The notes beneath the pieces are model-generated. The model made no database searches. It saw only the letters and a list, made by a program, of their open reading frames with translations, and was not told where the DNA came from. Shown piece by piece: positions 55,601 through 62,361 of a DNA stretch of 64,000 nucleotides (position 1 is its first letter; the number at the start of each line of letters is the position of its first letter). Made by a program: the position numbers and the translations under genes. Origin of the DNA: Micropterix aruncella (lineage: Eukaryota > Arthropoda > Insecta > Lepidoptera > Micropterigidae); contig OX155960.1 of NCBI GenBank assembly GCA_944548615.1, positions 11,346,365-11,410,364 on the forward strand, given 5' to 3'.

Positions 55601-57564
55601 TATGGTGGAATAAAGAAACGGAAAACATACATAGCATACATAGAAACATACCCTGAACACATTACACTCCTTTTTTGTTAGGAATCGTATAAAAAGTCCC
55701 GTTTCGTCGTGTCTGAATTACGATCTAATATTATGTGGAAGTATCATCTTTAAAATACTGTGTAAGGATGTGACTGGAGATTTGTAAGAATTAAGTGTTG
55801 CCATGTCTTAATTCCGTAAGCAATAATAGATTCGAGTAGGGCAAAATACAGCCTTCTCAGCTGGATGTATTTGAGAATGTTTTAAATGATATGTTTTTAT
55901 AATTATTTGCCTACGTTATTAACATGAACTTCCTACTTGAATCTCTTATCTATCGTTAGTGTAAGATACCTTTCGGCATCAACCTTTTTTATATGCTCGC
56001 ACTGACAGTGGTCATCTGTCATGCTCAAGTGACCAATCCTCAATCTAAGTTCCTACCTTTTTCGATCTTTTGGCCTTGCACCGGCTTGAACAGCAGCGCC
56101 AGCTCCTTCTGCTCCTTGAGTTTCTTTTCCTTCTCCAGTTTCTTGTCATCCATGGGCTTGAGCGGGTGGATTCCACCACTCTTCACCTGTTTCTCCACTT
56201 GCTGGATGAATTTCTGCTGCTTGGCCCCCTTCTTGTTTTTCAAACCAAACGTCTTATCCTGAAAAATACAAACGCAGGCTGTACTCACTAGAATAGCAGC
56301 ATTTAAGGTGTATTCTGCGCATCAGCTGTAGAAAATGCATAATGTATAGTAGACAAAATCTTATTTAGAAAGTGTCATTAAGCACAAAGTGTTGTTAATT
56401 GCTTTGGGATCGAAGGCTAATCACCTATTTCGCGGCTCCAGTAGTCGGAATAAATCGTCTTCACTTATTAACGATATTTAATAATAACACCAGAGAATTG
56501 AAATAGCCAAGATGACACGCGCTCGTACGAGCGCGAGTCACACACACAAACGCGAACACGTCAATGTATTGGATAGTGTAGATTTCTCCACTGGACGAAT
56601 GCTCCCCGTTTACGAAGCCTACCTGCTCTCCTCTAGTAAGGTGGAAGTCGTAATATTACATGACCATTGTTCCATGCTATACTTACAACAAAATATTTCT
56701 TTTCGAAGTGCTGTTTTTAACAATGCCTAATAAAATATAATGCTAACGTAAACTGAGAAAGTTCAATTTTGACATGGCATTTGCTGTGTTCTCTCAATAA
56801 TTCTACTACTTAATCATTAGTAATTAGTATGTATTCTAATTAATTTCTCTGAAATACACATTTTACAATTATTGTTACCTACTGAACTATTTGTTAGTAA
56901 GTAGGATAGGTAGATACTTCAAAGCCTCTGACCAATGCTAGTTCAAGAGGTTATGATCGATTCGCTACGTCAATGCCGCCTAGGCGTTTTACCTGTTATA
57001 ATTTTATTTTTAAACAAAAAAAATCTAATTAGATACTTATAAGTATTTTTAAATTTATGAAATATCGTTTAGATAGAATTGAAATTTAAGAATTACTTTA
57101 AAATACTCAAAAGTATTTCAAATTAATAAATATCTCAATTATATTTTACCCCAAAAAATCTTTAAAAAGTGCTGGGTACCAATTGTTGGGTCATTTTGTA
57201 AGAAATATTGACACCATATTGAAGGCATTAACCAGGTTTAGGAAGATGGCAATACATGTTTTGGATGCATCAGAGTTATTGGCAAGATCTGTTGGCAAGT
57301 TCATGGCATCATGTACCTCCTCATCCTTTGACCATAATGCAAAATACCATGTAATTCCAACTGATCTAGCAACTGTTTTGTCGTGATTTTAGCTAAATTT
57401 GAAGAAGCGAGATGTTGCGATATTTTTTGGTATTCAACTATAATCCCAATGAAATTAGTCGATAAAAAAGTTTTTTGAATTCTAACCTCGATGACCTTAT
57501 CCTTTTTCTTCAGCTCGGTCTTCTTGCTGCCGGTTGCCGCCGGTGGTTTCGGTTTCGGCGGCAT
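40417..57564 (-). CDS. ZC3H15: ZC3H15/DFRP1-type CCCH zinc-finger protein, six exons
   Basis: Complete 415-aa gene on the minus strand: exons 57564-57487, 56258-56057, 52769-52528, 50707-50441, 46542-46312, 40644-40417, all GT-AG and in frame. Order: basic start [37 protein letters not shown] finger 1 (C102, C110, C116, H120; [19 protein letters not shown]); MDNWDEEKL; finger 2 (C176, C194, C200, H204); [13 protein letters not shown]; coiled-coil-like K/E-rich helix; acidic tail INENLF then [15 protein letters not shown]. The order and length closely match vertebrate ZC3H15 (426 aa). Family role: it binds and stabilises the translation-associated GTPase DRG1 in the cytoplasm. The start at 57564 is preferred over an in-frame ATG 11 codons upstream because MPPK is the family N-terminus. 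Confidence 0.96.
40655..40775 (+). repeat. short repeat shared with 50752-50890
   Basis: GGCAGCTTTGC(C/T)GAT, ATCTTGTAAAGCTAA and TATTAACAAGTTTTTA occur here and inverted at 50752-50890. Both ends carry a (TAA)n-like tail. Both copies are in ZC3H15 introns. Confidence 0.7.
40776..41330. other. ZC3H15 intron 5 sequence, nothing recognised
   Basis: No ORF or repeat match was noticed apart from a diverged GC-richer patch at 41060-41170. Confidence 0.35.
41335..41995 (+). repeat. repeat family G, full-length plus-strand copy
   Basis: It starts GTCAACTACAACGGGCGAGC and ends CATCATGGGCCCATTAGCTC. An open frame at 41420-41845 contains [18 protein letters not shown], the frame also kept in the minus-strand copies. 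An overlapping frame here reads [16 protein letters not shown], so a small indel switches between them. Confidence 0.85.
42174..42219. repeat. 5'-end hairpin of the RLE element
   Basis: CGAAATCGGGACCATCATAAT pairs, with a single mismatch, with ATTATGCTGGTCCCGATTTCG across a 3-4 base loop, right at the element's left end. Confidence 0.9.
42277..45345 (+). CDS. RLE-LINE protein: RT, CCHC, PD-(D/E)XK endonuclease
   Basis: 1022 codons without a stop. Residues 1-190 form a basic linker ([20 protein letters not shown]). The RT core follows: [18 protein letters not shown], then [19 protein letters not shown], motif [13 protein letters not shown] (D369), [12 protein letters not shown], motif C FADDLTF (D474, D475), and KFLGRKI. 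The CCHC is [18 protein letters not shown] (C801, C804, H813, C818). The endonuclease shows LRPDITLYS (D913) and [12 protein letters not shown] (E928), followed by KYHDLANAV. These are the catalytic residues expected of R2-group RLEs. The frame extends upstream to 42151, so the true start is uncertain and the ATG at 42277 is simply the first good one. Confidence 0.93.
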   Translation: MSLDSTSARSLSPDRSPLPAQIVSFPPLKFPSLAKEDWEFHNNNLTSILDHSVNRNAPASVQLSSFQVAVHEYFSGVYPKSTHVDPVHRENAFKAKLRRQKRLLRRQLREAKKAGDKALCHNFSRAYRSILKLIQSVATQNDKRKAAFLKSKEEARFDKNRFNYSKTVLSAAKGKIQIPEDMATEYFSTTYEDPMRLHNYSPPPGITPPPLPTVAFASQPPSLDEILNQVKRKPSGSTPGPDGIPYLVYKKCPCLLQYLGSIFRNIWNSGVVPQNFGRATVILIPKVPVCTGPKDARPIALTDTVAKIFFSIVHTRMSEFMHRNEYLGVSVQKGFMRGVSGCLEHNSLLAAAIKDARQHERQINVCWLDLENAFGSVRHSLLHFALRWYNFPPVVRDIVASYYNCLTFHVKTQEWTTRSIPYSIGLFQGCCLSPTIFNIVFNILLESLSQFDRKWGYRFKTDGQYTSSCLAFADDLTFITRSPKQLSLLLQKVELFCDWSGCIKVKPSKCFCLGLARMGTKFTSYDPKLVYKGSNISLIDPNNHFKFLGRKITHQGKDVSGDHVIEHFKSCLAKIDALLISGPRKAWIYDNYLTSHLSWPFLIYDFTKTQLSRLDALVTASLKSWLSLAKPADPSTLFRSKQNFGLALKLPSLLYANSRITKNSILCNSKDPAISKHVISGCSDSNELQARVDFHKRFLTGISQNGTGLGYGSTTTSDVDLKKSLLRGDYDSKSMAHAIGLQCQNDWTTIGDFCIPPPMHWKVMLYDWTPEMLKFYLNAFQHTLPDPSNLARWSFAEDSSCPLCSNTPCTARHILAGCKVALDQGRYTYRHDKVLAVIREVISLSVARANKGLTVSSKPPIQFVRDGSKGKKHLTTKPFSIIEKATDWILEVDSVSKQYKFPESLGCTALRPDITLYSLSRKVALIVELTVPWESNIPKDHEYKLNKYHDLANAVTRNGFTVHLHAVEVGARGLPAKSLFHLFKDLGLSRKIINSFLEKLSKTAICASQILWLRRGSEWVAR
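45500..45964 (-). mobile_element. inverted partial copy of the RLE element (tail to tail)
   Basis: On the minus strand, [20 protein letters not shown] and [20 protein letters not shown], then [17 protein letters not shown], repeats the endonuclease domain of the 42277 ORF. It is followed by a diverged segment and the same 3' UTR (GACAGCTGTCTTAAA, GGTTGTTAGTCCGGAGTCCA). Its 3' end meets the 3' end of the first element around a shared GAATTCCATGGCAGCTCC block. Confidence 0.9.
45965..46165 (+). pseudogene. Penelope-like element tail remnant
   Basis: GATACAGTGAGTGTAGTG, CCACCGTTATAACCTGCG, CTACCCGCAGAACAACG and GGTGCTACAAACTTCA follow in the same order as the arm at 54561-54832. A (CAG)n expansion interrupts it at 46063-46080. 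Confidence 0.75.
46312..46542 (-). CDS. ZC3H15: ZC3H15 exon 5
   Basis: Acceptor AATTACAG, donor TGAG|GTAAGG. 77 codons, [29 protein letters not shown], then an Asp/Glu-rich stretch. Confidence 0.95.
46590..46770 (-). repeat. repeat family K, inverted copy
   Basis: CGCTCATAGTTCCTAAAATTG, GGCGACTTTCGTGG and ACTGTAGATAG are the reverse complement of the K blocks at 14966-15140. Confidence 0.7.
46791..46821. repeat. 14-bp perfect hairpin
   Basis: GAGCTCTGATTTAA pairs with TTAAATCAGAGCTC across AAA. Flanking ATAATAAT/ATTATTAT text extends a weaker stem to about 46768-46850. Confidence 0.85.
46840..47520 (+). pseudogene. 5'-truncated jockey-like LINE, C-terminal RT half
   Basis: [20 protein letters not shown] is the end of the RT palm. 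[40 protein letters not shown] and, after a frameshift in an A-run at 47202, [19 protein letters not shown] and [15 protein letters not shown] (about 47443) complete it. The 3' UTR ends near GAATAAAGAACATTTTGATT. Confidence 0.85.
47640..47750 (-). mobile_element. LINE 3' tail, family F-like
   Basis: (AAT)n, then AACACTTTATACTTAAGAAAAGGCGAGCTTG, TTGCCTACAGGCAATATTTTAGAGCTAACC resembles the inverted tail at 60334-60420. Confidence 0.6.
47950..48035. repeat. partial relative of the 52089 MITE
   Basis: TTACAATTCAATCCTAACTCGATTTTGAC, GGTCCGCCTTTGATATTGAGGTACT matches the right end at 52385-52457. The left end was not found. Confidence 0.65.
48312..48960 (-). pseudogene. mariner transposase remnant (three D motifs visible)
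   Basis: Minus-strand pieces appear in order: [36 protein letters not shown] (first D), [27 protein letters not shown] (second D), [20 protein letters not shown] (third D, APSDY), [19 protein letters not shown], and [19 protein letters not shown] to a stop near 48312. Several frameshifts and stops interrupt it. The N-terminal HTH part is missing. It lies in ZC3H15 intron 4, in the same orientation as the gene. Confidence 0.9.
48985..49150 (+). other. short coding-like fragment, unrecognised
   Basis: One frame reads [40 protein letters not shown] and [14 protein letters not shown]. Its composition is protein-like but I do not recognise it. It may be transposon debris. Confidence 0.3.
49437..49504. 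repeat. perfect 68-bp palindrome
   Basis: The left arm at 49437-49470 (GATTATTTACATTACTAAAT...) and the right arm at 49471-49504 are exact reverse complements with no spacer. Further TTTAGTAA(T/C)-type copies follow to 49620. Confidence 0.95.
49984..50075. repeat. 36-bp direct duplication
   Basis: TATATGGGTTTCAGA(G/A)GTC and CTACCACAT(T/C)CTTGTTT occur twice, 56 bp apart, in ZC3H15 intron 4. Confidence 0.85.
50441..50707 (-). CDS. ZC3H15: ZC3H15 exon 4
   Basis: Acceptor TTTTCTAG|ATCTGC, donor ACAG|GTTAAT. It begins [20 protein letters not shown] and holds the second finger and [14 protein letters not shown]...[10 protein letters not shown]. Confidence 0.95.
50752..50890 (-). repeat. short repeat, inverted relative of 40655-40775
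   Basis: See 40655-40775. This copy ends in (AAT)n at 50867-50890. Confidence 0.7.
50919..51190 (+). repeat. repeat family P, copy 2
   Basis: Same order of blocks as 35537-35800 and same orientation. Moderately diverged, with small indels. Confidence 0.8.
51290..51430 (+). pseudogene. Penelope-like element 3' end remnant
   Basis: GGACAACGGCAGTTGCGAC, CCGAAACGTCGGGTGCTAC, GTAAATTCGTTTTTATCCT and CGCGATATTCTTCGATTTC match the tail of the element at 53986-54832. Confidence 0.8.
51740..51945 (+). pseudogene. piggyBac-like transposase fragment
   Basis: [20 protein letters not shown] then LTYVGTIKK, and in the next frame [20 protein letters not shown]. This is the core (T-DN-FTS-L---L, T-VGT-(R/K)KN) around the second catalytic Asp of piggyBac transposases. 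A frameshift and loss of the rest make it dead. The preceding 250 bp are GC-rich and unrecognised. Confidence 0.8.
52089..52457. mobile_element. MITE with TA-flanked inverted repeats
   Basis: TAGTACCTCAGTATCAAAGG at the left is the near reverse complement of TTCGATATTGAGGTACTA at the right (about 28 bp, few mismatches). A TA at each end fits a Tc1/mariner-type MITE. A related end lies at 47950-48035. The 61-aa frame inside has no motif. Confidence 0.75.
52528..52769 (-). CDS. ZC3H15: ZC3H15 exon 3
   Basis: Acceptor TTTCAG|GAACC, donor ATT|GTAACT. It encodes [16 protein letters not shown] with the whole first CCCH finger, then [14 protein letters not shown] and [12 protein letters not shown]. 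Confidence 0.95.
53025..53225 (+). repeat. repeat family G, constant-end fragment
   Basis: GTCAATTACTACGGGCGAACCTG, GTAAAGACTTTGCGGACAATA, GCCCATAGATACCG follow the start of the 41335 copy. Then it is lost. Confidence 0.65.
53452..53759 (-). mobile_element. piggyBac-like MITE, copy B (complete)
   Basis: TTAA at 53452-53455 and 53756-53759. Ends TTAACCC..TTGAGTA and, on the other strand, TTAACCCTTGGAGTAA. 308 bp including both TTAA. The right part holds a twice-repeated block with AGA(T)CTGGTCG and ACTCAACGG. Non-coding. Confidence 0.9.
53986..54832. mobile_element. foldback Penelope-like element (inverted terminal arms)
   Basis: The 13-bp duplication ATTGAAATATCAT flanks it (53973-53985 and 54833-54845). 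The arms 54024-54297 and 54561-54832 are reverse complements with no mismatch that I could find. They surround a 263-bp centre coding for part of the GIY-YIG endonuclease. Penelope-like elements are known for such inverted pseudo-LTR arrangements. The identical arms indicate a young insertion. Confidence 0.9.
54298..54740 (+). pseudogene. Penelope-like GIY-YIG endonuclease C-terminal fragment
   Basis: [20 protein letters not shown], a TAG stop, then [57 protein letters not shown]. The pattern (Y)VGQT-R--(T)RL-EH, then the catalytic glutamate in IREA-EI, then NRDDG--LS--W-P, is the Penelope GIY-YIG domain. The RT and the GIY half are missing. The frame continues into the right arm to a stop at 54737-54739. 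Confidence 0.85.
55335..55630 (+). repeat. repeat family L, copy 2
   Basis: It matches 24695-25050 from AACACAACTACCATTACAG through TTTAGACAACCACTTACTTG to GTTATGGTGGAATAAAGAAACG, with a T-run expansion at 55371-55387. Confidence 0.8.
55690..55990 (-). pseudogene. decayed LINE RT C-terminal fragment
   Basis: The minus strand reads [20 protein letters not shown], then, past stops, [20 protein letters not shown]. This corresponds to Y-LG-(T/I)ID and the later L-YALF-S---YGI--WG segments of jockey-like RT. ZC3H15 intron 2. Confidence 0.65.
56057..56258 (-). CDS. ZC3H15: ZC3H15 exon 2
   Basis: Acceptor TTTTTCAG, donor AAAG|GTAGGA. It encodes [20 protein letters not shown] and a charged helix to [16 protein letters not shown] is the most conserved stretch of the family outside the fingers. 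Confidence 0.95.
57487..57564 (-). CDS. ZC3H15: ZC3H15 exon 1
   Basis: 26 codons, [20 protein letters not shown] to KDKVIE, donor CGAG|GTTAGA. Lys/Pro-rich start. Confidence 0.93.
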
Positions 57565-57775
57565 GATGGCCGGTTTTAAGGAAGGATAGAAATACAATTA
57601 AATAAAATCGCGATGTCCGCGAACTCAAAATACGGCCACGGATTTCAGCAAATCCCTCCACTTTCCCATCCACACATGTCACGTCAAAATCGGTCAGAAT
57701 TTTATTTTTGACGTTCGTCCGTTTTCTTACTTATACCATAGACATTATTAAGAGACGTGTTTAACAGCACTAAAT

Positions 57776-58540
57776 GGCTCCCTAGACGATCTATATTGCA
57801 TGTCAAACATTCGTGTGATTGACAAGCATGGATTCTGTAGCTTGATACAACATCAAGCATGCTTGTCAGTCATTCACACTCATTTACATTTTATTCACCA
57901 CACCTCCAGGAGTCACCCACCTCCAGAGCTGGCGCGAAAACAGAAACGGCCCCTGTATTCGGAGCAGTGACGCGCCGACTTTGGTCGGTGGTTGTATGCG
58001 AAACCAATGAAGCGCATTGTAAATGAGTAAACCACTTCACTAATATTTGAAAAAAAAAACGACAAGAGAATTCATATTACATACCTACGTATTTATTTAT
58101 TAAGTACCTATCAATTAATTTAATTCGTCGGTTATTGATATTTGTCTCGGTTTTGATATTTATAACATTAAAAAAAGTTTAAATATTACCAAACAATAAA
58201 AAATATAAAACAGGTATAAAATTTAGACTCTTGTGGCCTGTCTAGTTAATAATTCATTTATATAAAACTCGCAGGCCGCTCCTCCGAGTCCGCCGCTGTC
58301 TCCGCTCTTGTTCGCGTACACTCGCCATGTTTCGTAGTAGCGCACCGATGTGAATTGCTTGACAAGCAAATCTTTAGACGGGCAAGCTTGCTTGATAAAA
58401 ATTGCAAAAATAAGAATTTTCATCAAGCATTGTCCAGCATGTTATTTGCTTGTCAAGCACATCAAGCTTAGTTCTAAACGACCAAAATGAAAAATTCACT
58501 TGCTTGACAACTACTATTAATCGGTAATAGCTAGGGAGCC
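57776..58540. mobile_element. 765-bp terminal-inverted-repeat element between ZC3H15 and fab1
   Basis: It begins GGCTCCCTAG and ends CTAGGGAGCC. Subterminal copies of CTTG(A/C)(C/T)(A/T)A(G)CAAGC-like text (GCTTGACAA, GCTTGTCA) occur near both ends. A minus-strand frame at 58223-58426 reads RYYETWRVYANKSGDSGGLG and GAACEFYINELL-TR, which looks coding but is not firmly assigned. No clear target duplication was found. It covers two thirds of the 1151-bp gap between two divergent start codons. Confidence 0.75.
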
Positions 58541-58715
58541 TTTACGTTTGCGTTCACGAGCGCCAAACGCAACCAAATAAAACCATAGATTGTAAACAAA
58601 ATGTCAAGATGATAAACGTCAAAATTGTTCCTTTGTATTTTCCTATTTATTTTTCATTTGAAAAATTAGTATTGTGATTTTTTAAACCAAAAAGTATTTA
58701 CTCCACTATATAAAT

Positions 58716-59018
58716 ATGGATAAATCCGCGTTTACTAGTAACTACACGAATTTCCCAGCGTTGAGCCCCGATGCCAACGAAAGTGGGGTGTCAGCTTTTA
58801 TCTCAAAACTATTCAAATTTCCTAAAGCGACAGCCTCAGAGGCTATCTCTGGAGAAGATAAACCGCCGGAAGATGGTATTTCGGTTAATTCCGATCGAAA
58901 AGATATTAAAACGGATCAATCGATCGATGCATCGATTTCTTCGTTGGATTTATCCGAAGGCCGCAGTTTGATGAACGTGCTGAAGCGCATACGCAGTCTC
59001 GTAGCGCTTAAATCATGG
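58716..59018 (+). CDS. fab1: fab1 exon 1
   Basis: ATG in AATATGGATAAA context, donor TCATGG|GTTTGT. 101 codons of mostly disordered sequence, ending SLMNVLKRIRSLVALKSW. Confidence 0.9.
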
Positions 59019-62000
59019 GTTTGTATAGAGCTTTCTTTTATTCGCAATCTCTAGAAGATTTCCCGCTGCTATTTCAAACTGTTTCGTAGAAAATTCGTGA
59101 AATACTTAACTTCTCGTTTGTCATGGCGCTTCATCATTTTTTGATTTGACCAAAACTGTTCCATGGATGCGCTGGTGACAGCTAGTTTAAAATCCTGGTT
59201 GTCCTTAGCCAAACCAGCTGACCCCTTGACTCTCTTTAGGTCCAAATACAATTTTGGGCTAGCTCTTAGACTACCCTCTCTGCTCTATGCCAACTCCAGA
59301 ATAACTTCGATTCTGACCAATTCTAAGGATCCGGTAATTTCGAAGCACATAGTAAGTGGCTGTAGTGAATCAAATGTTCTACAAGCCCGTATAGACTTTT
59401 ACGAACACTTTCTTGTTGTATTCCGCCAGAATGGCCTTGGTCTGGCGTATGGCACTGCCATATGTATGTACTGACAAACTGAGCGATGTAGACCTGAAGA
59501 AATCCCTCTTGAGAGGAGACTACCACAGCAACAGTATGGCTCATTCTGTTTGCCTTTAATACCAGAACTATTGGTCAACTTTTGCATTCTTGCTCCAATG
59601 CACTGTAAGGTAATTTTGTTTGACTGGACACCGGAGATGCTGACATTTTATTTAAATACCTTATTTTATTCAGCATGCCAAATTTTATTCAGCATACACC
59701 TCCAGGCCCCAGTAACTTTGCTCATTAGAGTTATTCGCAGGATAGTTCCTGTCCCCTTTGTATCAATACCCTTTGCATAGTGAGACATTCTAGCTGGCTA
59801 CAAGACAGCCTTAGATCAAGGACGGTACACTTAACGCCACAACAAAGTCTTTACTGTTATTGGCAAGGTAATTAGCCTTTCAGTGGCTCATGCCAACAAG
59901 GGCCTGACAGTACCCTCCAAACCCCCAATAGAGTTTGCATGGGATGGCTCTAAAGGCAAAAATCGTTCCACTACAAAACCTATCTCAATAATCGAGAAAG
60001 CTTCTGGAGGTTTATTCGGTCTCTAAGCAGTATCAATTCCCTGAAAGTCTCGGATGCACAGCCCTCCGTCCATATATGACTCTTTACTCCCTATCTCAGA
60101 AGTTGGCTCTTTTTGTAGAATTAACTGTTCCATGGCAATCAGATATCCGAAAAAAAACCAAGAATACAAATTATATAAATAAATACCATGATCCCACAAA
60201 TGCCCTCACCCGGAAAGGCTTCACTGTTCACCTTCACGCGGTGGAATTTGGCACTAGTGGCCTGCCAGCCAAATCTCTGTTTCACTTGTTTAAAGATCTT
60301 GATCCCTCCAGCAAAAGAAAATCAACTTCTTTATAATAATAATAAACTCTTTATTTGCACTTAAAAAGTATACAAAAAAGGCGAGCTTATTGCCACATGG
60401 CAATGTCTTACAGCTAACCTAAACATAGTGGTACATGCGCATGCGCGCGCATTGTGAAAATAAAGATTATTACATAACATACAGACAAGTGGAAGAATTT
60501 AAGACTAATAGTGCCCGAGGAGAGGAAATTGGGGGAGGAACAGGAGAGAAAGGGAAGAACTGGTTACTTCTTAGAAAGGTAGTAATCCTTAAGGTGAGTC
60601 TTAAACGATGGTAAAGAAGGCGAGTTTCGTATATTTGCTGGGAGATCGTTCCAGAGTCTTGCACCATGGACACAGAAAGAATAGGAATAGAAATCACTAT
60701 TATGACTCGGAATTTTTAATAAACTGTCAGAGGCTGACCGAAGTACGAGACCGTGGGAACTTAGTGGTTCAAAAAGCTCCTGGAGATAGGATGGTGTTAG
60801 TTGGGTGAGTACACGATATAGGAGAGCCAGTATATGAACATTTCTTCTTTATAGAAAAAATATATAAAACCGCAATTGGTGGTGTAACGATCCTTAAGTA
60901 TCGTTACATGCAGTCAACAAATGCATCGACTTCCAGTGAAATGCACTGACACAAATTCAGCCATTGTTCTACCTCGTGAAGCGATGAATCAGCCTGATTT
61001 TAACTACCGTGTCAAATCAGAAACATAGAACAACACTTACTCGGAATATTTTGGATTGCATCATTTTTCGGCCTATATAAAGCGGCGAAAATACGACCAA
61101 AGTATCATTCCTCGAGTGATCATGTCCCCCAAGACAGCGACGGCATACCCGGCACCACTCTCACGAGTCAGGTCAACGGGTCCGGCTTCTTGGGTACCTT
61201 TTCCTTCCTTTCCTTATATCGAGACGAGACGCATCAGTCTGTACTCCCACAGACTCGAGCCGTGCCAAGTACGAGATACTCGGAGCACAATTACAATCCT
61301 TATCCATACATCCCCGTAACTTCAGGCAGATAGCCACTACATTCACGTCAATATATATCCTATTCGGGAAGCGTTAGAAACTGGCAATACAACTCTCAAT
61401 AAATACCTTCTGATACACTTTAAATTGACTTTTAATACGGAGATAACCCGCAAGTTGACACCACCACCTCGCATCAAATAACTTGGAGTCGAGTGAGGGG
61501 TGGCCCGTCACAGTGGTAAGGTTAACGCTCACATGTGGCAAGACAGCTGTCCTAAACCTACCTCAGCCGGTTGTTGGTCCGGAGTCCACCGTTCACCCCC
61601 ATAAGTGTAATAATAGTATTATGATGGGCTCGACTGTGGTCAATTCCATGGCAGCTCCGTTTGTATTTATTTATATGAGAGTATAGAAGTAGGGATAGTT
61701 AGTTGATCTAGAGCAGGGGTCGAGAGATATTTTTAGAGGTTTGCCCGAAATATATTGGTTTATAACAATGTTCCCTGAAAACGCAAAAGCTTCTTTTTCT
61801 TACTTAAAGTTGCACATCACTATGCTAATCTGTTGTTTTTTCTTTAGTCCGGGACCCGTTACGCCGATACCGAATTAGCCCGTTACTGGATGCCCGACGA
61901 CGTCGCTAAGGAATGCTACGAGTGCGGCATCCGATTCACGACTCTTCGTCGGAAGCATCACTGTCGCGTATGCGGGCAGATCTTCTGCTCGCGTTGTTGC

Positions 62001-62150
62001 TCTCAAACCGTACCTGGACAGATATGCGGCTGCACTGGTGGACTGCGAGTGTGCGTTTACTGCTGCAAAGTAGTTCTAACCTACATACAATCCACGGATA
62101 TGGGCAACGAAGTATCCGCCGATTTGAGGGCTATACAGGAAAATCTTCAA
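58716..62150 (+). CDS. fab1: PIKfyve/Fab1 phosphatidylinositol 3-phosphate 5-kinase, first two coding exons
   Basis: Exons 58716-59018 and 61848-62150 (303 bases each, phase 0, GT-AG). The gene is truncated by the window edge. Residues 1-101 are Ser/Asp/Glu-rich with MDKSAFTSNYTNFPALSPD. Exon 2 holds YWMPDDVAKECYECGIRF, then the FYVE core RRKHHCRVCG and IFCSRCC, and finally VCVYCCKV: four CxxC pairs starting at C124, C140, C148 and near C176. WMPD, R(R/K)HHCR and the tail order match PIKfyve FYVE domains and not other FYVE proteins. Family role: FYVE binds PI3P on endosomes, and the distant C-terminal kinase makes PI(3,5)P2. The CCT, DEP and kinase parts are outside the window. Confidence 0.92.
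59117..60333 (+). pseudogene. second, decayed copy of the RLE element (5'-truncated)
   Basis: It starts at the equivalent of about residue 590 of the 42277 [34 protein letters not shown], later WDGSKGKNRSTTKPIS, CTALRPYMTLYSLSQKLALF and [20 protein letters not shown]. Endonuclease D913 reads as Tyr (LRPYM), and frameshifts at 59460-59900 disable it. It lies in fab1 intron 1, sense to the gene. Confidence 0.92.
60334..60850 (-). mobile_element. LINE 3' end, family F (inverted), inside the RLE copy
   Basis: The (AAT)n tail and CTCTTTATTTGCACTT at 60334-60360, then GAGCTTATTGCCACATGGCAATG. Diverged matches to 11140-11470 and 12930-13055 lie in the opposite orientation. Confidence 0.75.
60883..61460 (+). 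mobile_element. candidate solo LTR
   Basis: TGTAACGATCC...GTTGACA with an imperfect inverted edge (GGTGGTGT-AAC / GTTGACACCACC), a TATATAAAG box at about 61074 and AATAAA at about 61398. No internal retroviral-type coding sequence and no clear 4-6 bp duplication. It interrupts the RLE copy. Confidence 0.5.
61481..61675 (+). mobile_element. 3' UTR of the second RLE copy
   Basis: GAACGCTCACATGTGGCAAG-type text (AACGCTCACATGTGGCAAGA), GACAGCTGTCCTAAACC, GGTCCGGAGTCCACCG, GTATTATGATGGGCTCGAC and AATTCCATGGCAGCTCCG match 45340-45500. It is separated from the coding part by about 1.15 kb of later insertions. Confidence 0.88.
61848..62150 (+). CDS. fab1: fab1 exon 2 (FYVE finger)
   Basis: Acceptor TTTTCTTTAG, donor TTCAA|GTGAGT. 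It starts SGTRYADTELARYWMPDDVA and contains the whole FYVE finger and ADLRAIQENLQ. Confidence 0.95.
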
Positions 62151-62361
62151 GTGAGTTTATTACATATTTGATCACAGAGTTCTAGTTTTTTTTAAATTTT
62201 ATTCTCATAATTTTTCAAATTGCATGCCTTAGTAAGAATATTTTACATAAATGTAAGTACTTATGTTATGTTATCACTCTTTACAGTTAAGAAAATTCAC
62301 AATGGTTTATTATCATATGGTCACCTTTTACAACAAACTCAACTATGAAGTGTTTTATATA

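Noticed and set aside
57487..57597. Upstream ATG at 57597 as the ZC3H15 start
   Set aside because: The extra 11 residues (MYFYPSLKPAI) are unlike the family, whose N-terminus is MPPK.
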